Part shown: positions 43,621-51,159 of the stretch, in pieces | Layout of the letters: each line of letters begins with the position of its first letter | Numbering within the stretch: position 1 is the stretch's first letter | Origin: Undibacterium sp. KW1 | Lineage (GTDB): Bacteria; Pseudomonadota; Gammaproteobacteria; Burkholderiales; Burkholderiaceae_D | Reading direction: 5' to 3' | Length of the DNA stretch: 64,000 bases | Assembly (NCBI RefSeq): GCF_009937955.1 | Contig: NZ_AP018439.1 | Location: 4,960,001 to 5,024,000, forward strand | Notes under the pieces: generated by a model | The model's database searches: none | What the model was told of the DNA's origin: nothing | The model's input: the letters and a program-made list of their open reading frames with translations, nothing else | Program-made: the position numbers and the translations under genes

Positions 43621-44175
43621 TCACTGGTATTGCGCAAAACGCGCGGCGAAAGTTTCCAGCTCTATTCTTGCGGCATTGGTGACGAAGGACACGGTGTGAT
43701 AGCTGCCCACCAGGCTGATGATTTCGAGTAGTTGCGCCTGGCTGAAATGCTGTTCCAGATTTGCCCATAACGCATCCGTGATGCTTGATGTTTCATGCAA
43801 ATCATCGACGACTTTGAGCAATAGCATTTCGCTGGCTGACAAAGCGCTTGATGCTGGCGCATCGCAGAGCGTGGCAGCAATGTCTTCCCTGCTCAAGCCT
43901 GCCCTGGCGGCAAACAGGGTGACATGTACCCCCCATTCATATTCCGAACCACAGCGGGCACAGGTGCGCAGGATGATCAGTTCGCGCTCCCGCAAGGATA
44001 TCTCGCCCTTGTCCAGCAGATTGCCGGCAAACATGCGCAGCAAGACACGCTTGTTATGCGCCTGGGTACGGAATAGCGCCAAGGGCGGCATGCCGGGTGG
44101 CATGATGCGGGCAAGAGCCTGCTCTAGGTCAATATCAAAAGGTGGCTCCAGTGGGGCAATTCTTGGCATGTCCAT
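43621..44175 (-). CDS. Carboxymuconolactone decarboxylase/AhpD-like protein
   Basis: 184 residues from ATG 44175, with AGGAGA 5 nt upstream. The CMD domain has LRERELIILRTCARCGSEYEW, i.e. the CxxC pair C72/C75 and His84 of the AhpD-type peroxidase or disulfide reductase site. Only one CMD domain is present. Enzymes with this site reduce peroxides or disulfides. The divergent HxlR regulator and its two operators lie between the start codons, so redox- or quinone-responsive control is likely. Confidence 0.87.
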   Translation of the reverse strand: MDMPRIAPLEPPFDIDLEQALARIMPPGMPPLALFRTQAHNKRVLLRMFAGNLLDKGEISLRERELIILRTCARCGSEYEWGVHVTLFAARAGLSREDIAATLCDAPASSALSASEMLLLKVVDDLHETSSITDALWANLEQHFSQAQLLEIISLVGSYHTVSFVTNAARIELETFAARFAQYQ

Positions 44176-44253
44176 CGTATTCTCCTGAAAAATTCGCCAT
44201 GAAATAGGGGCCAATGCCAACAAGGCATCACCCGGTGTTAAAATTCACAAACC

Positions 44254-44299
44254 GCTACGCTATCAGTAGCAAACAGCATACCGCTACATTTAATGTAGC
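44254..44299. promoter_or_regulatory. Tandem 17-bp operators for the HxlR regulator
   Basis: GCTACGCTATCAGTAGC (44254-44270) and GCTACATTTAATGTAGC (44283-44299) share the GCTAC-N7-GTAGC design, with centres 29 bp apart (close to three helical turns). The second lies just before the ribosome site of the HxlR gene, fitting autoregulation and control of the divergent gene. Confidence 0.7.
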
Positions 44300-44312
44300 A
44301 CAAGGAAAAAAT

Positions 44313-44660
44313 ATGACGACACCAAAACCAGGGCAGGCAGTACGGGGATCGCAGACTGGTCGCCCCATCATGGCCTTACTGGATTTGCTGGGCCGCCGCT
44401 GGACTTTGCGCATGATCTGGGAATTGCGGGGCGAGCCGATGAGTTTTCGTGAATTGCGTGATCGCTGCGACGCCATGTCGCCCACCGTGCTCAACCAGCG
44501 CCTGCGCGAACTGCGCGAAACCCGCATCGTCGAGATGGGTGCTGCTGGCGGTTACAGCCTCAGCCCATCAGGCTTGAACCTGGTCAAGGCAATGCTGCCC
44601 TTGCTGGCCTGGTCAGAAGAATGGCAGCAGATGCTGGACGATGTCCAGCAGCAGTGCTGA
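44313..44660 (+). CDS. HxlR-family transcriptional regulator
   Basis: 115 residues from ATG 44313 with AAGGA upstream. The winged helix (ALLDLLGRRWTLRMIWELRG, then FRELRDRCDAMSPTVLNQRL) is diagnostic. There is one Cys in the recognition region and one at the C-terminus; HxlR-family sensors of the HypR/YodB type use such Cys to detect quinones or aldehydes. It diverges from the AhpD-like gene and probably represses both. Confidence 0.92.
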   Translation: MTTPKPGQAVRGSQTGRPIMALLDLLGRRWTLRMIWELRGEPMSFRELRDRCDAMSPTVLNQRLRELRETRIVEMGAAGGYSLSPSGLNLVKAMLPLLAWSEEWQQMLDDVQQQC

Positions 44661-44744
44661 TTTCACCTGTGCAGAGCAAGATGATTTACACTAACACCCT
44701 CAATAGCAAACCTGAGCCGTCCGCCTGCAAGCCTCTCATCATCC

Positions 44745-45812
44745 ATGTACAAATCCACACTCCTCGCTCCCCTGCTCTGCTCTCTGCTCTCAGCCCATGC
44801 CCTGAATGCGAATGCTAATGCTAATGCCATTGCCACAGCAGTCACCGCACCAGCCAAACCTGCTGCCACAGCCGCACCGGATGTCGGCGCAGCCGCCTTC
44901 AGAGAGGGTAATTTTGCCCTGGCCTTCCAGGACTGGAGTACCCGGGCAGCAAGCGGCGAAGCCGCAGCCCAGCATAATCTGGGCACCCTGTACCTGAGCG
45001 GCAAAGGGCCAGACAAGGATGAAGCCAAGGCCATGGAGTGGTTTAGCAAGGCTGCTGCTTCTGGCTATGCCAGTTCACAATTCAACCTGGCAGAAGGCTA
45101 TCGCCTGGGCATAGGTGTAGAAAAAGACATGGCGCAAGCCATCTCCTGGTATCAAAAAGCTGCTGCGCAAGGTCTGGCCAGCGCCCAGGTCACCCTGGGT
45201 ATTTGCCTTGAAATGGGCCTGGGTGTGCCCAAGGATATGGAGCAGGCCAACAAGTTGTACCGGGCTGCCGCCGACCAGCATGATGCAGAAGCCCAGTTCC
45301 GCCTGGCGCGCATTTTTGCGCTGGGCCTGGGTACCGAGGTCAACCAGCGCGTCGCCAATATCTATGCGGCGCAGGCTGCCAACCAGGGTCACCCGCAGGC
45401 ACAGACTTATCTGGCTACCCAGTACCTGTCCGGTGCCAGCATGCCACGCGATGTCAATCTCGCCATCCACCTGCTGGCACAGGCTGCCCGCCAGGGTCAC
45501 GCACGGGCGTTTGCCTGGCTGGGCAATATCTATAGCGAAGGCAATGGCATTGCCGCCGACCTGCCCCGCGCCTACCTGTATTTCTCTATCGCCGACAGGC
45601 TCGATACCGCCAAGGAAATGCAGGACATGCCCAACAAACAAAAGCTGGGCCTGGCCTTCCGACTGAAGACAGAAGAAATACAGCAAGCCATGACACTGGC
45701 CAGCGAATGGAAGCTCGGCAATCTGCCACCGAGGCTGGTCTTGCCGGTCTTGAACACGAATCAAGCCAAACCCGAGATTTATCGGGGTGAAGTTTATTAT
45801 CTAAAAAACTAA
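44745..45812 (+). CDS. Exported Sel1-like (TPR-type) repeat protein
   Basis: 355 residues. A signal peptide ends near SAHALNA and runs into Asn-Ala repeats encoded by a hexanucleotide (AATGCT/AATGCG) tract around 44806-44830. From residue 55 there are about six Sel1 repeats (AQHNLGTLYLSGKG, SQFNLAEGYRLGIG, AQVTLGICLEMGLG) of 36 residues, a solenoid for protein binding. It ends with an unusual acidic/aromatic tail (YRGEVYYLKN). It lies 22 nt before a phosphatase gene on the same strand and may be its partner in the periplasm. Confidence 0.87.
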   Translation: MYKSTLLAPLLCSLLSAHALNANANANAIATAVTAPAKPAATAAPDVGAAAFREGNFALAFQDWSTRAASGEAAAQHNLGTLYLSGKGPDKDEAKAMEWFSKAAASGYASSQFNLAEGYRLGIGVEKDMAQAISWYQKAAAQGLASAQVTLGICLEMGLGVPKDMEQANKLYRAAADQHDAEAQFRLARIFALGLGTEVNQRVANIYAAQAANQGHPQAQTYLATQYLSGASMPRDVNLAIHLLAQAARQGHARAFAWLGNIYSEGNGIAADLPRAYLYFSIADRLDTAKEMQDMPNKQKLGLAFRLKTEEIQQAMTLASEWKLGNLPPRLVLPVLNTNQAKPEIYRGEVYYLKN

Positions 45813-45834
45813 GCAAAAATTTTCCAGATAGATC

Positions 45835-47073
45835 ATGCCAGCATCAGCATCACTATTTCGCCTTCGCTCGTTCAATTCATTCAATTCATTCAATTCATTC
45901 GTATTGTGCAGTAGCGTTGCCGCCCTCGCCAGTGTCTTAATGCTGAGTACGGCGCTGGCGCAAAATACCGCACCGGTGCCGGCATCAGCTGCAACGGCAT
46001 CTGCGTCCACCACACCGGTCACTGGCATCAATGATGGCCCGTATGCGTTCTACCAGTCGCCGAACCAGCCCGACAAGGGCGGCCTGGATGTGAACTGGAT
46101 ATGCAATGACCAATTGCAAAAGCAAAACTTCAGCACTTCTGCCAACATCAGCCTGCCCCCAGCTTGCGGTTATCCGCAGGCATTGACGATACGTCCGGCT
46201 GAAACTGCCTTTCCTGCGACCATCAAATTCAAGGCCGACAAGCTCGCTGCCATTAGTGACATCCACGGCCAGTTTGACCTCATGCTCAAGCTCTTGCAGG
46301 CCAATGGCATCATCAACCAGGACTGGCGATGGACCTATGGCAAAGGCCATCTCGTCATCGCCGGTGATGTACTGGACCGTGGCCCGAAGGTCACTGAATC
46401 CCTGTGGCTATTGTATGCACTCGAAGCCCAGGCCAGCGCCGCCGGTGGTGGCGTGCACCTGCTGCTGGGTAATCATGAAGCTATCTCCATGGCAGGCGAC
46501 GTGCGTTACCTGAATAAAAAATATGCTGCCGTCGCCCAGCACCTGAGTGTCAGTTATCAGCAAATGTTTGATAACAGCAGCGTGCTCGGTCGCTGGCTGC
46601 GCAGCAAACCTGTGATCGTGCAGGTCAATGACATGCTCTTCATGCATGGCGGCCTGCATCCCGATCATCAAAGCCTCAACATGAGTCTGCAACAGATCAA
46701 TGAAAAATACCGCAGCACGCTGGGTTTGAGCAAAGCACAAATCAAGACTGACGATGTACTGAGCTGGCTGTACGGCAGCATAGGGCCGTTATGGTACCGT
46801 GGCTATTTCAATGCACCCAAATTACCCCTTGCCGACCTTGATAAGATGCTGCAGCAACTCAAGCTCGAACGCATCGTCGTTGGCCACACCACCATGGATG
46901 GTGTGTATTCCCACTACCAGGGCAAAGTCATCTCCATCGATTCCGGCATAAAAGGCGGCGTCAAGGGTGAGATGCTGTTCTGGGATAAAGGCCAGCTTAG
47001 CAAGGCAGGCGTGGATGGGCAAAAAGTTGCAGTGCCGGATGCGACGGAAAAGCGCAAGGATGCGGGCGATTGA
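45835..47073 (+). CDS. Exported PPP-family (Shewanella-like) phosphatase
   Basis: 412 residues. The leader contains three copies of Phe-Asn-Ser encoded by a 9-bp tandem repeat and then a hydrophobic core ending STALAQ. The metallophosphoesterase core is complete: AISDIHGQFD, VIAGDVLDRGP, LLGNHEA, MHGGLHP and VVGHTTMDG. The DxH/GDxxDRG/GNHE order is that of PPP phosphatases of the Shelph group. Export places it in the periplasm, where it may dephosphorylate proteins or small phosphoesters. It sits directly behind the Sel1 gene. Confidence 0.88.
   Translation: MPASASLFRLRSFNSFNSFNSFVLCSSVAALASVLMLSTALAQNTAPVPASAATASASTTPVTGINDGPYAFYQSPNQPDKGGLDVNWICNDQLQKQNFSTSANISLPPACGYPQALTIRPAETAFPATIKFKADKLAAISDIHGQFDLMLKLLQANGIINQDWRWTYGKGHLVIAGDVLDRGPKVTESLWLLYALEAQASAAGGGVHLLLGNHEAISMAGDVRYLNKKYAAVAQHLSVSYQQMFDNSSVLGRWLRSKPVIVQVNDMLFMHGGLHPDHQSLNMSLQQINEKYRSTLGLSKAQIKTDDVLSWLYGSIGPLWYRGYFNAPKLPLADLDKMLQQLKLERIVVGHTTMDGVYSHYQGKVISIDSGIKGGVKGEMLFWDKGQLSKAGVDGQKVAVPDATEKRKDAGD
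45871..45897 (+). repeat. Three tandem TTCAATTCA 9-mers in a signal-peptide coding region
   Basis: The unit is 9 bp, so copy-number changes keep the frame but alter the length of the n-region of the signal peptide. Confidence 0.85.
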
Positions 47074-47113
47074 CTCAGCATCAAAACTACCCATACCAAA
47101 GCCATACTCTTTG

Positions 47114-47209
47114 ACGTAGGGCGCATTGTAATGCACCGCATGTTTGCTTAATCAACAGATCGCCCTCATTTCACGATCCCATGCGGCGTATTACAATACG
47201 CCCTACGAT
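47114..47209. repeat. 96-bp MITE-like element with 28-bp inverted ends
   Basis: CGTAGGGCGCATTGTAATGC at the left matches, inverted, CGTAGGGCGTATTGTAATAC at the right; similarity continues through CCGCATG for about 28 bp with three mismatches. It lies between convergent genes. It shares only the GTAGGG start with the GGTGCGC family, so it may be a related class. Confidence 0.7.
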
Positions 47210-47260
47210 ATTCAAATAGCTGAAAGACCGAATAATTTCACTAAAACCGTTGCTGGATAA

Positions 47261-48385
47261 TCACCCCATTAATATTTTTTTCACCACCGCACAAATCTCA
47301 TCCACATCCACCACCGTTAAACCCACATGCAAAGGCAGGGTCACAGTCTCGCGGGCGATGCGTTCTGCATTGGGGAACATACCCTCGCCATAGCCAAAAC
47401 TCTTGCCCACGGTAGTCGTGTGACAAGCTTCATAAGAAACGCCCGTACCTATACCTGCATCATGCAGCGCCGCACGGAAGCTGCTGCGGGTGTGGCCAAA
47501 GTTTTCGTAAGGGATGAGTACGCAAAACATATTCCAGGTCTGCTCTGGCTGGTCCTGCGGTGGCAGCACGACACCAGGTAGCTGCGGGAAGCTGGCGAAA
47601 TAGCGATCCGCCAGCACCTGGCGCTGGGCCATGAAGTCGTCGAACTGTGTCAGTTGATGCAGGCCTATCACGGCTGATACATCCGACATATTGAACTTGC
47701 CGCTGGCCTCTACCACATCACGGGTCTGGTCTGGCAGTTTGACGATGCCGTGAAAGCGCAGTACATCTACCCGCTGTGCCTCAGCCTCATCGTTCACGAC
47801 AATCGCACCACCTTCTATGGTGGTCATGTTTTTGTTTGGATGGAAGCTGAAGATGGCGATGTCGCCAAATGAGCCTACGGGTTTTCCCTTCCACTTCGAA
47901 CCCTGCACCAGTGCTGCATCTTCTATGACGCGCAGTTTGTACTTCTTGGCCAGTGCATACAGCGCATCCATATCACCAAGTGCACCAGGGAAATGCGTAG
48001 GCATAATGGCTTTGGTTTTAGGTGTGATGGCTGCTTCGACCTGGGCCAGGTCAATGGCGCGGGTGACCAGGTCACAATCGACAAATATGGGTTTGGCACC
48101 GCATTTAACGATCATGTTCATGGCCGAGAAAAAAGTCTGCGCAGACGTAATGACTTCATCGCCTTCACCTATATTGCACAGTGCCAGCGCCACCTCCATC
48201 GCACCTGTGGCCGAGGTCAGCAACCTGGTGGGGCGATGTCCAAAAGTTGCTGATAGCGCCTGTTCCAGTTCACCGACCCTGGGGCCAGTCGTAATCCAGT
48301 TGGAACGCAGCACATCTACCACGGCCTGTATGCTGGCTTCTGATAATTGTGGCTGGGCGAATTTGCGGTATGCGGATGAGGTCAT
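47261..48385 (-). CDS. DegT/DnrJ/EryC1/StrS-type PLP aminotransferase
   Basis: 374 residues from ATG 48385 (MTSSAYRKFAQ); the frame is open 134 codons further but that region is the end of the next gene on the same strand. The fold-type I signature includes GAMEVALALCNIGEGDEVI, VIEDAALVQGSKWKG and the PLP lysine K185 in FHPNKNMTT. The family aminates keto-sugars for surface glycans or antibiotics. No other sugar-nucleotide gene adjoins it, so the substrate is uncertain. Confidence 0.87.
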   Translation of the reverse strand: MTSSAYRKFAQPQLSEASIQAVVDVLRSNWITTGPRVGELEQALSATFGHRPTRLLTSATGAMEVALALCNIGEGDEVITSAQTFFSAMNMIVKCGAKPIFVDCDLVTRAIDLAQVEAAITPKTKAIMPTHFPGALGDMDALYALAKKYKLRVIEDAALVQGSKWKGKPVGSFGDIAIFSFHPNKNMTTIEGGAIVVNDEAEAQRVDVLRFHGIVKLPDQTRDVVEASGKFNMSDVSAVIGLHQLTQFDDFMAQRQVLADRYFASFPQLPGVVLPPQDQPEQTWNMFCVLIPYENFGHTRSSFRAALHDAGIGTGVSYEACHTTTVGKSFGYGEGMFPNAERIARETVTLPLHVGLTVVDVDEICAVVKKILMG

Positions 48386-48462
48386 GGCGAAAATTGTAGG
48401 CTGAAAATGAAAGCCTATTGTAGCTGAAGATTTTTTTAAACAGCTTTGCGCCAGCAAATCAA

Positions 48463-49641
48463 TCAGACTGAGCTCCCTGAAAACAGCTTCAACCTCGCAC
48501 TGGCAGCCACCAGCAACATCGCCACACCCAGCCCTGCAAAAGCCATGTTGAGGCTGATGGCATGGGCAACAAATCCTATCAGCGCCGGGCCAGCCAGCAC
48601 ACCGGCATAGCCTATGGTGGTGATGGCGCCAATGGCCAGGCTGGCAGGCATGGCATTTTGCTTGCCTGCGGCGCTGAACAAGATAGGCACGATATTTGAT
48701 GCACCTATGCCTATCAAAATAAAGCCCAGGATGGCAATGACTGCTGAGCTGGCCAGTACAGCGGCAAAAAAACCCAGCGCCGCACACACGCCCCCAGCCA
48801 GCATGACCAGCTTGCCACCCAGGCGCGCCACTACGCGGTCACCCGTCAGGCGGCCCAATGTCATGGCGACCGAAAATGCGGCATAGCCTATACCGCCCTG
48901 CCCGGCATCCAGCCCGCGCCCGGCGGTCAGCAATAATGCGCCCCAGTCGAGCAAGGCACCTTCAGCCAGGAAGACCACGAAACACAGGACACCGATGAAA
49001 ATCACTGCACCATGCGGTATCACAAATTGCGGGCCATCACGCTCGGATGCTTCGAGTTCATGCAGCAGATTCGGGCTGGCAATCAGCAACATCAATGCGA
49101 CCAGCAAACTCAGGCAGATACTGGCGGCCAGGACAGGCATGTTCAACCATAACAGCAAGGCCATGGTACCCGCGCCGAGAAAACCACCGGCACTGAACAT
49201 GCCATGAAAGCCGGACATCAACGCGGCACCGCTGTTCTTCTCAACAATCACGGCCTGTATATTCATCGCCACATCGAGAGTGCCTACTGAAGCCCCGAAC
49301 AAAAGGAGCGTCAGACCAAACAGCAAGGGACTACTGACGACAGCGAGGCAAGGCAGGATCAGGCAAGTCAATGCACCTGCCGTCAAGATCACGGGCCGGC
49401 AGCCAAAGCGTGCAGTCAGCATGCCTGTCACAGGCATGGCACACAAAGAGCCACCACCGAGACACAGCAAGAGCAGACCCAGTGCAGCTTCATCAAGGCC
49501 CAGCCTGTCTTTGGCATACGGCACCAGTGGCGCCCATGCAGAAACAACCAGGCCAGCGGCGAGGAAAGCGAGGCGGGTGGAGAGACGGTGTGCCGAGTCA
49601 GTTTTATTGATGGGGACTACTTTATTTGATATCAAACTCAT
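48463..49641 (-). CDS. MFS transporter, YbjJ-like
   Basis: 392 residues with 12 membrane segments. The phrases AWAPLVPYAKDRLGLDEA, GTLDVAMNIQAVIVEK and FLAEGALLDWGALLL are characteristic of the YbjJ group of inner-membrane MFS proteins. Its start overlaps the stop of the upstream gene (ATGA), so the two are coupled. Substrate unknown. Confidence 0.88.
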   Translation of the reverse strand: MSLISNKVVPINKTDSAHRLSTRLAFLAAGLVVSAWAPLVPYAKDRLGLDEAALGLLLLCLGGGSLCAMPVTGMLTARFGCRPVILTAGALTCLILPCLAVVSSPLLFGLTLLLFGASVGTLDVAMNIQAVIVEKNSGAALMSGFHGMFSAGGFLGAGTMALLLWLNMPVLAASICLSLLVALMLLIASPNLLHELEASERDGPQFVIPHGAVIFIGVLCFVVFLAEGALLDWGALLLTAGRGLDAGQGGIGYAAFSVAMTLGRLTGDRVVARLGGKLVMLAGGVCAALGFFAAVLASSAVIAILGFILIGIGASNIVPILFSAAGKQNAMPASLAIGAITTIGYAGVLAGPALIGFVAHAISLNMAFAGLGVAMLLVAASARLKLFSGSSV

Positions 49642-50054
49642 GGCAATATCATGTCCCCAAATTTATTCGGAGGACAAAGATATCTCCCATCGCCACCCAG
49701 CCCATATTCAGCAAAAGCAGCTTTAATTGCCGATTTCAATTCTTCCAGCTTTGCAGGCTTCATATTCACATGTTCAGCAAAATAAATTGTCTGTGAATCC
49801 CTCGTTTTTATGTGCAGGACATGCATGACTTTCTTGAAGAAGAAATAATATTTATTTTCTTCCGACATGCTGACTGGCGGCGCAGAAAACAGATAAGTAT
49901 CGTTTTCTCTGTCTATGACCCATTTTCTTGGCACGCCATCGTTAAAATAACCTCCTCTCATCTGCAACCATCGCGTCTTTCTAAAGTCATTGGCGAGATC
50001 ACTAAAAATCTTGTCTTGGTCAGGCTTGGAAATTTCTTCCATTACGTAATTCAT
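49638..50054 (-). CDS. Unknown small protein coupled to the MFS gene
   Basis: 138 residues from ATG 50054 (AGTGAAG 7 nt upstream); a Met at 50081 is also open. It has KTRWLQMRGGYFNDGVPRKW, a strand-rich centre (KYYFFFKKVMHVLHIKTR) and a C-terminal CPPNKFGD motif. No family recognised. The 4-nt overlap with the transporter gene suggests a joint role. Confidence 0.65.
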   Translation of the reverse strand: MNYVMEEISKPDQDKIFSDLANDFRKTRWLQMRGGYFNDGVPRKWVIDRENDTYLFSAPPVSMSEENKYYFFFKKVMHVLHIKTRDSQTIYFAEHVNMKPAKLEELKSAIKAAFAEYGLGGDGRYLCPPNKFGDMILP

Positions 50055-50104
50055 TTTTTTCTTCACTGTCTGCAAATGCAATTTTCGTTATCAATATACA
50101 GCTT

Positions 50105-50180
50105 GGTAGGGTGGGCCATTCGCACCGAAATCTCGCCTCGCTTGGGATTTTAAAACGGTGCGCATGGCGCACCCTACCCA
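50105..50180. repeat. Dispersed GGTGCGC palindrome (copy E)
   Basis: GGTAGGGTGGGCCATTCGCA and CGGTGCGCATGGCGCACCCT form the inverted arms. It separates the gene at 49638 from the binding-protein gene. Confidence 0.65.
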
Positions 50181-50184
50181 AGAT

Positions 50185-50964
50185 TCATGGCTCTGGCCTG
50201 GCCCATTTCCTTTCTATGGCCGCATACACACCATTTGCCTTGATCTGGCGCAGGCCCTGATCAAGGGCGTTTGCATAGCGCTGTGATTCCGGGCGGCGCT
50301 TGGAAAAACTTACATACAGACTGTCTTCCAGCAGGATGCCGGTTTGCTGGATTTTCCCCTTGAACTCATCCGGGTGTATGCTGCTCAGGTAATCAGCAAT
50401 ACGGGTATAGATGAGAGAGTAGTCAGAACGCCCAAGCAGGAGTTTGCGCAAGCTGGATAAATCACTGGGTGCAGCTTCACGGACTATGCGCGCATCGTTT
50501 TCAAATGCGCTGCCATAGGTATAACCATGAGTCACACCGATCACATATTTATGCAATTCCTGCACATTGATCTTGCTGACTCTTGATTGCGGGCTGTCTG
50601 TTCTGGCATAGATGCCGACGCTGGCCTTGAAGATGGCTTCCTTGTGGAAGATGAAATCCGGCTCCAGTGCAGTATCTTTGAGGCTGTCGAAACAACCAAG
50701 CTCCTGCCCGCTTTTGACCAGCATCAGGCAGCGTGAATATGGGGTGGCAATAAAGCGCACATCAATATTCACCGCCGCATAGGCAGCCTTGATGACATCG
50801 ACGGCAAAGCCCCGGTTCTTGCCATCCTTGAGGGCAGAATACGGGTACCAGCTATCCTCACCGATGAGCGTGATGGTTTCTGCCTTGCCATCGGTGCTGC
50901 CTGCGCATGCGAGACAGCACAACAGGAGACAGAGCAAGTTATACAAGGATTTTTTAAGAAACAC
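50185..50964 (-). CDS. Periplasmic solute-binding protein, family 3 (orphan)
   Basis: 259 residues from a GTG start, with a Cys-rich leader (LLCLLLCCLACAG). The stretch LTLIGEDSWYPYSALKDGKN (family form) and FAVDVIKAAYAAVNIDV mark lobe 1; YVIGVTHGYTYGSAF lobe 2. It resembles the second type of orphan binding proteins annotated as transporter substrate-binding domain proteins. No permease nearby. The Cys in LACAGS could be a lipid-modified residue. Confidence 0.8.
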   Translation of the reverse strand: MFLKKSLYNLLCLLLCCLACAGSTDGKAETITLIGEDSWYPYSALKDGKNRGFAVDVIKAAYAAVNIDVRFIATPYSRCLMLVKSGQELGCFDSLKDTALEPDFIFHKEAIFKASVGIYARTDSPQSRVSKINVQELHKYVIGVTHGYTYGSAFENDARIVREAAPSDLSSLRKLLLGRSDYSLIYTRIADYLSSIHPDEFKGKIQQTGILLEDSLYVSFSKRRPESQRYANALDQGLRQIKANGVYAAIERKWARPEP

Positions 50965-51159
50965 TGCGCGTATTCTGAAATATTGGAAACGAAACCACTT
51001 TCATAAGTGTGCCACACATTCTCCAGGCAGATGCTGATCAAGGGCAGTCATTAAGTAGTAATACCAATCATGCTATGCATGTGGATATACGGATATATTC
51101 GTTTTAATATAAATATATTCTTGATATTTTTCGGTCTTCATTCATACCTGAGAAGACCC

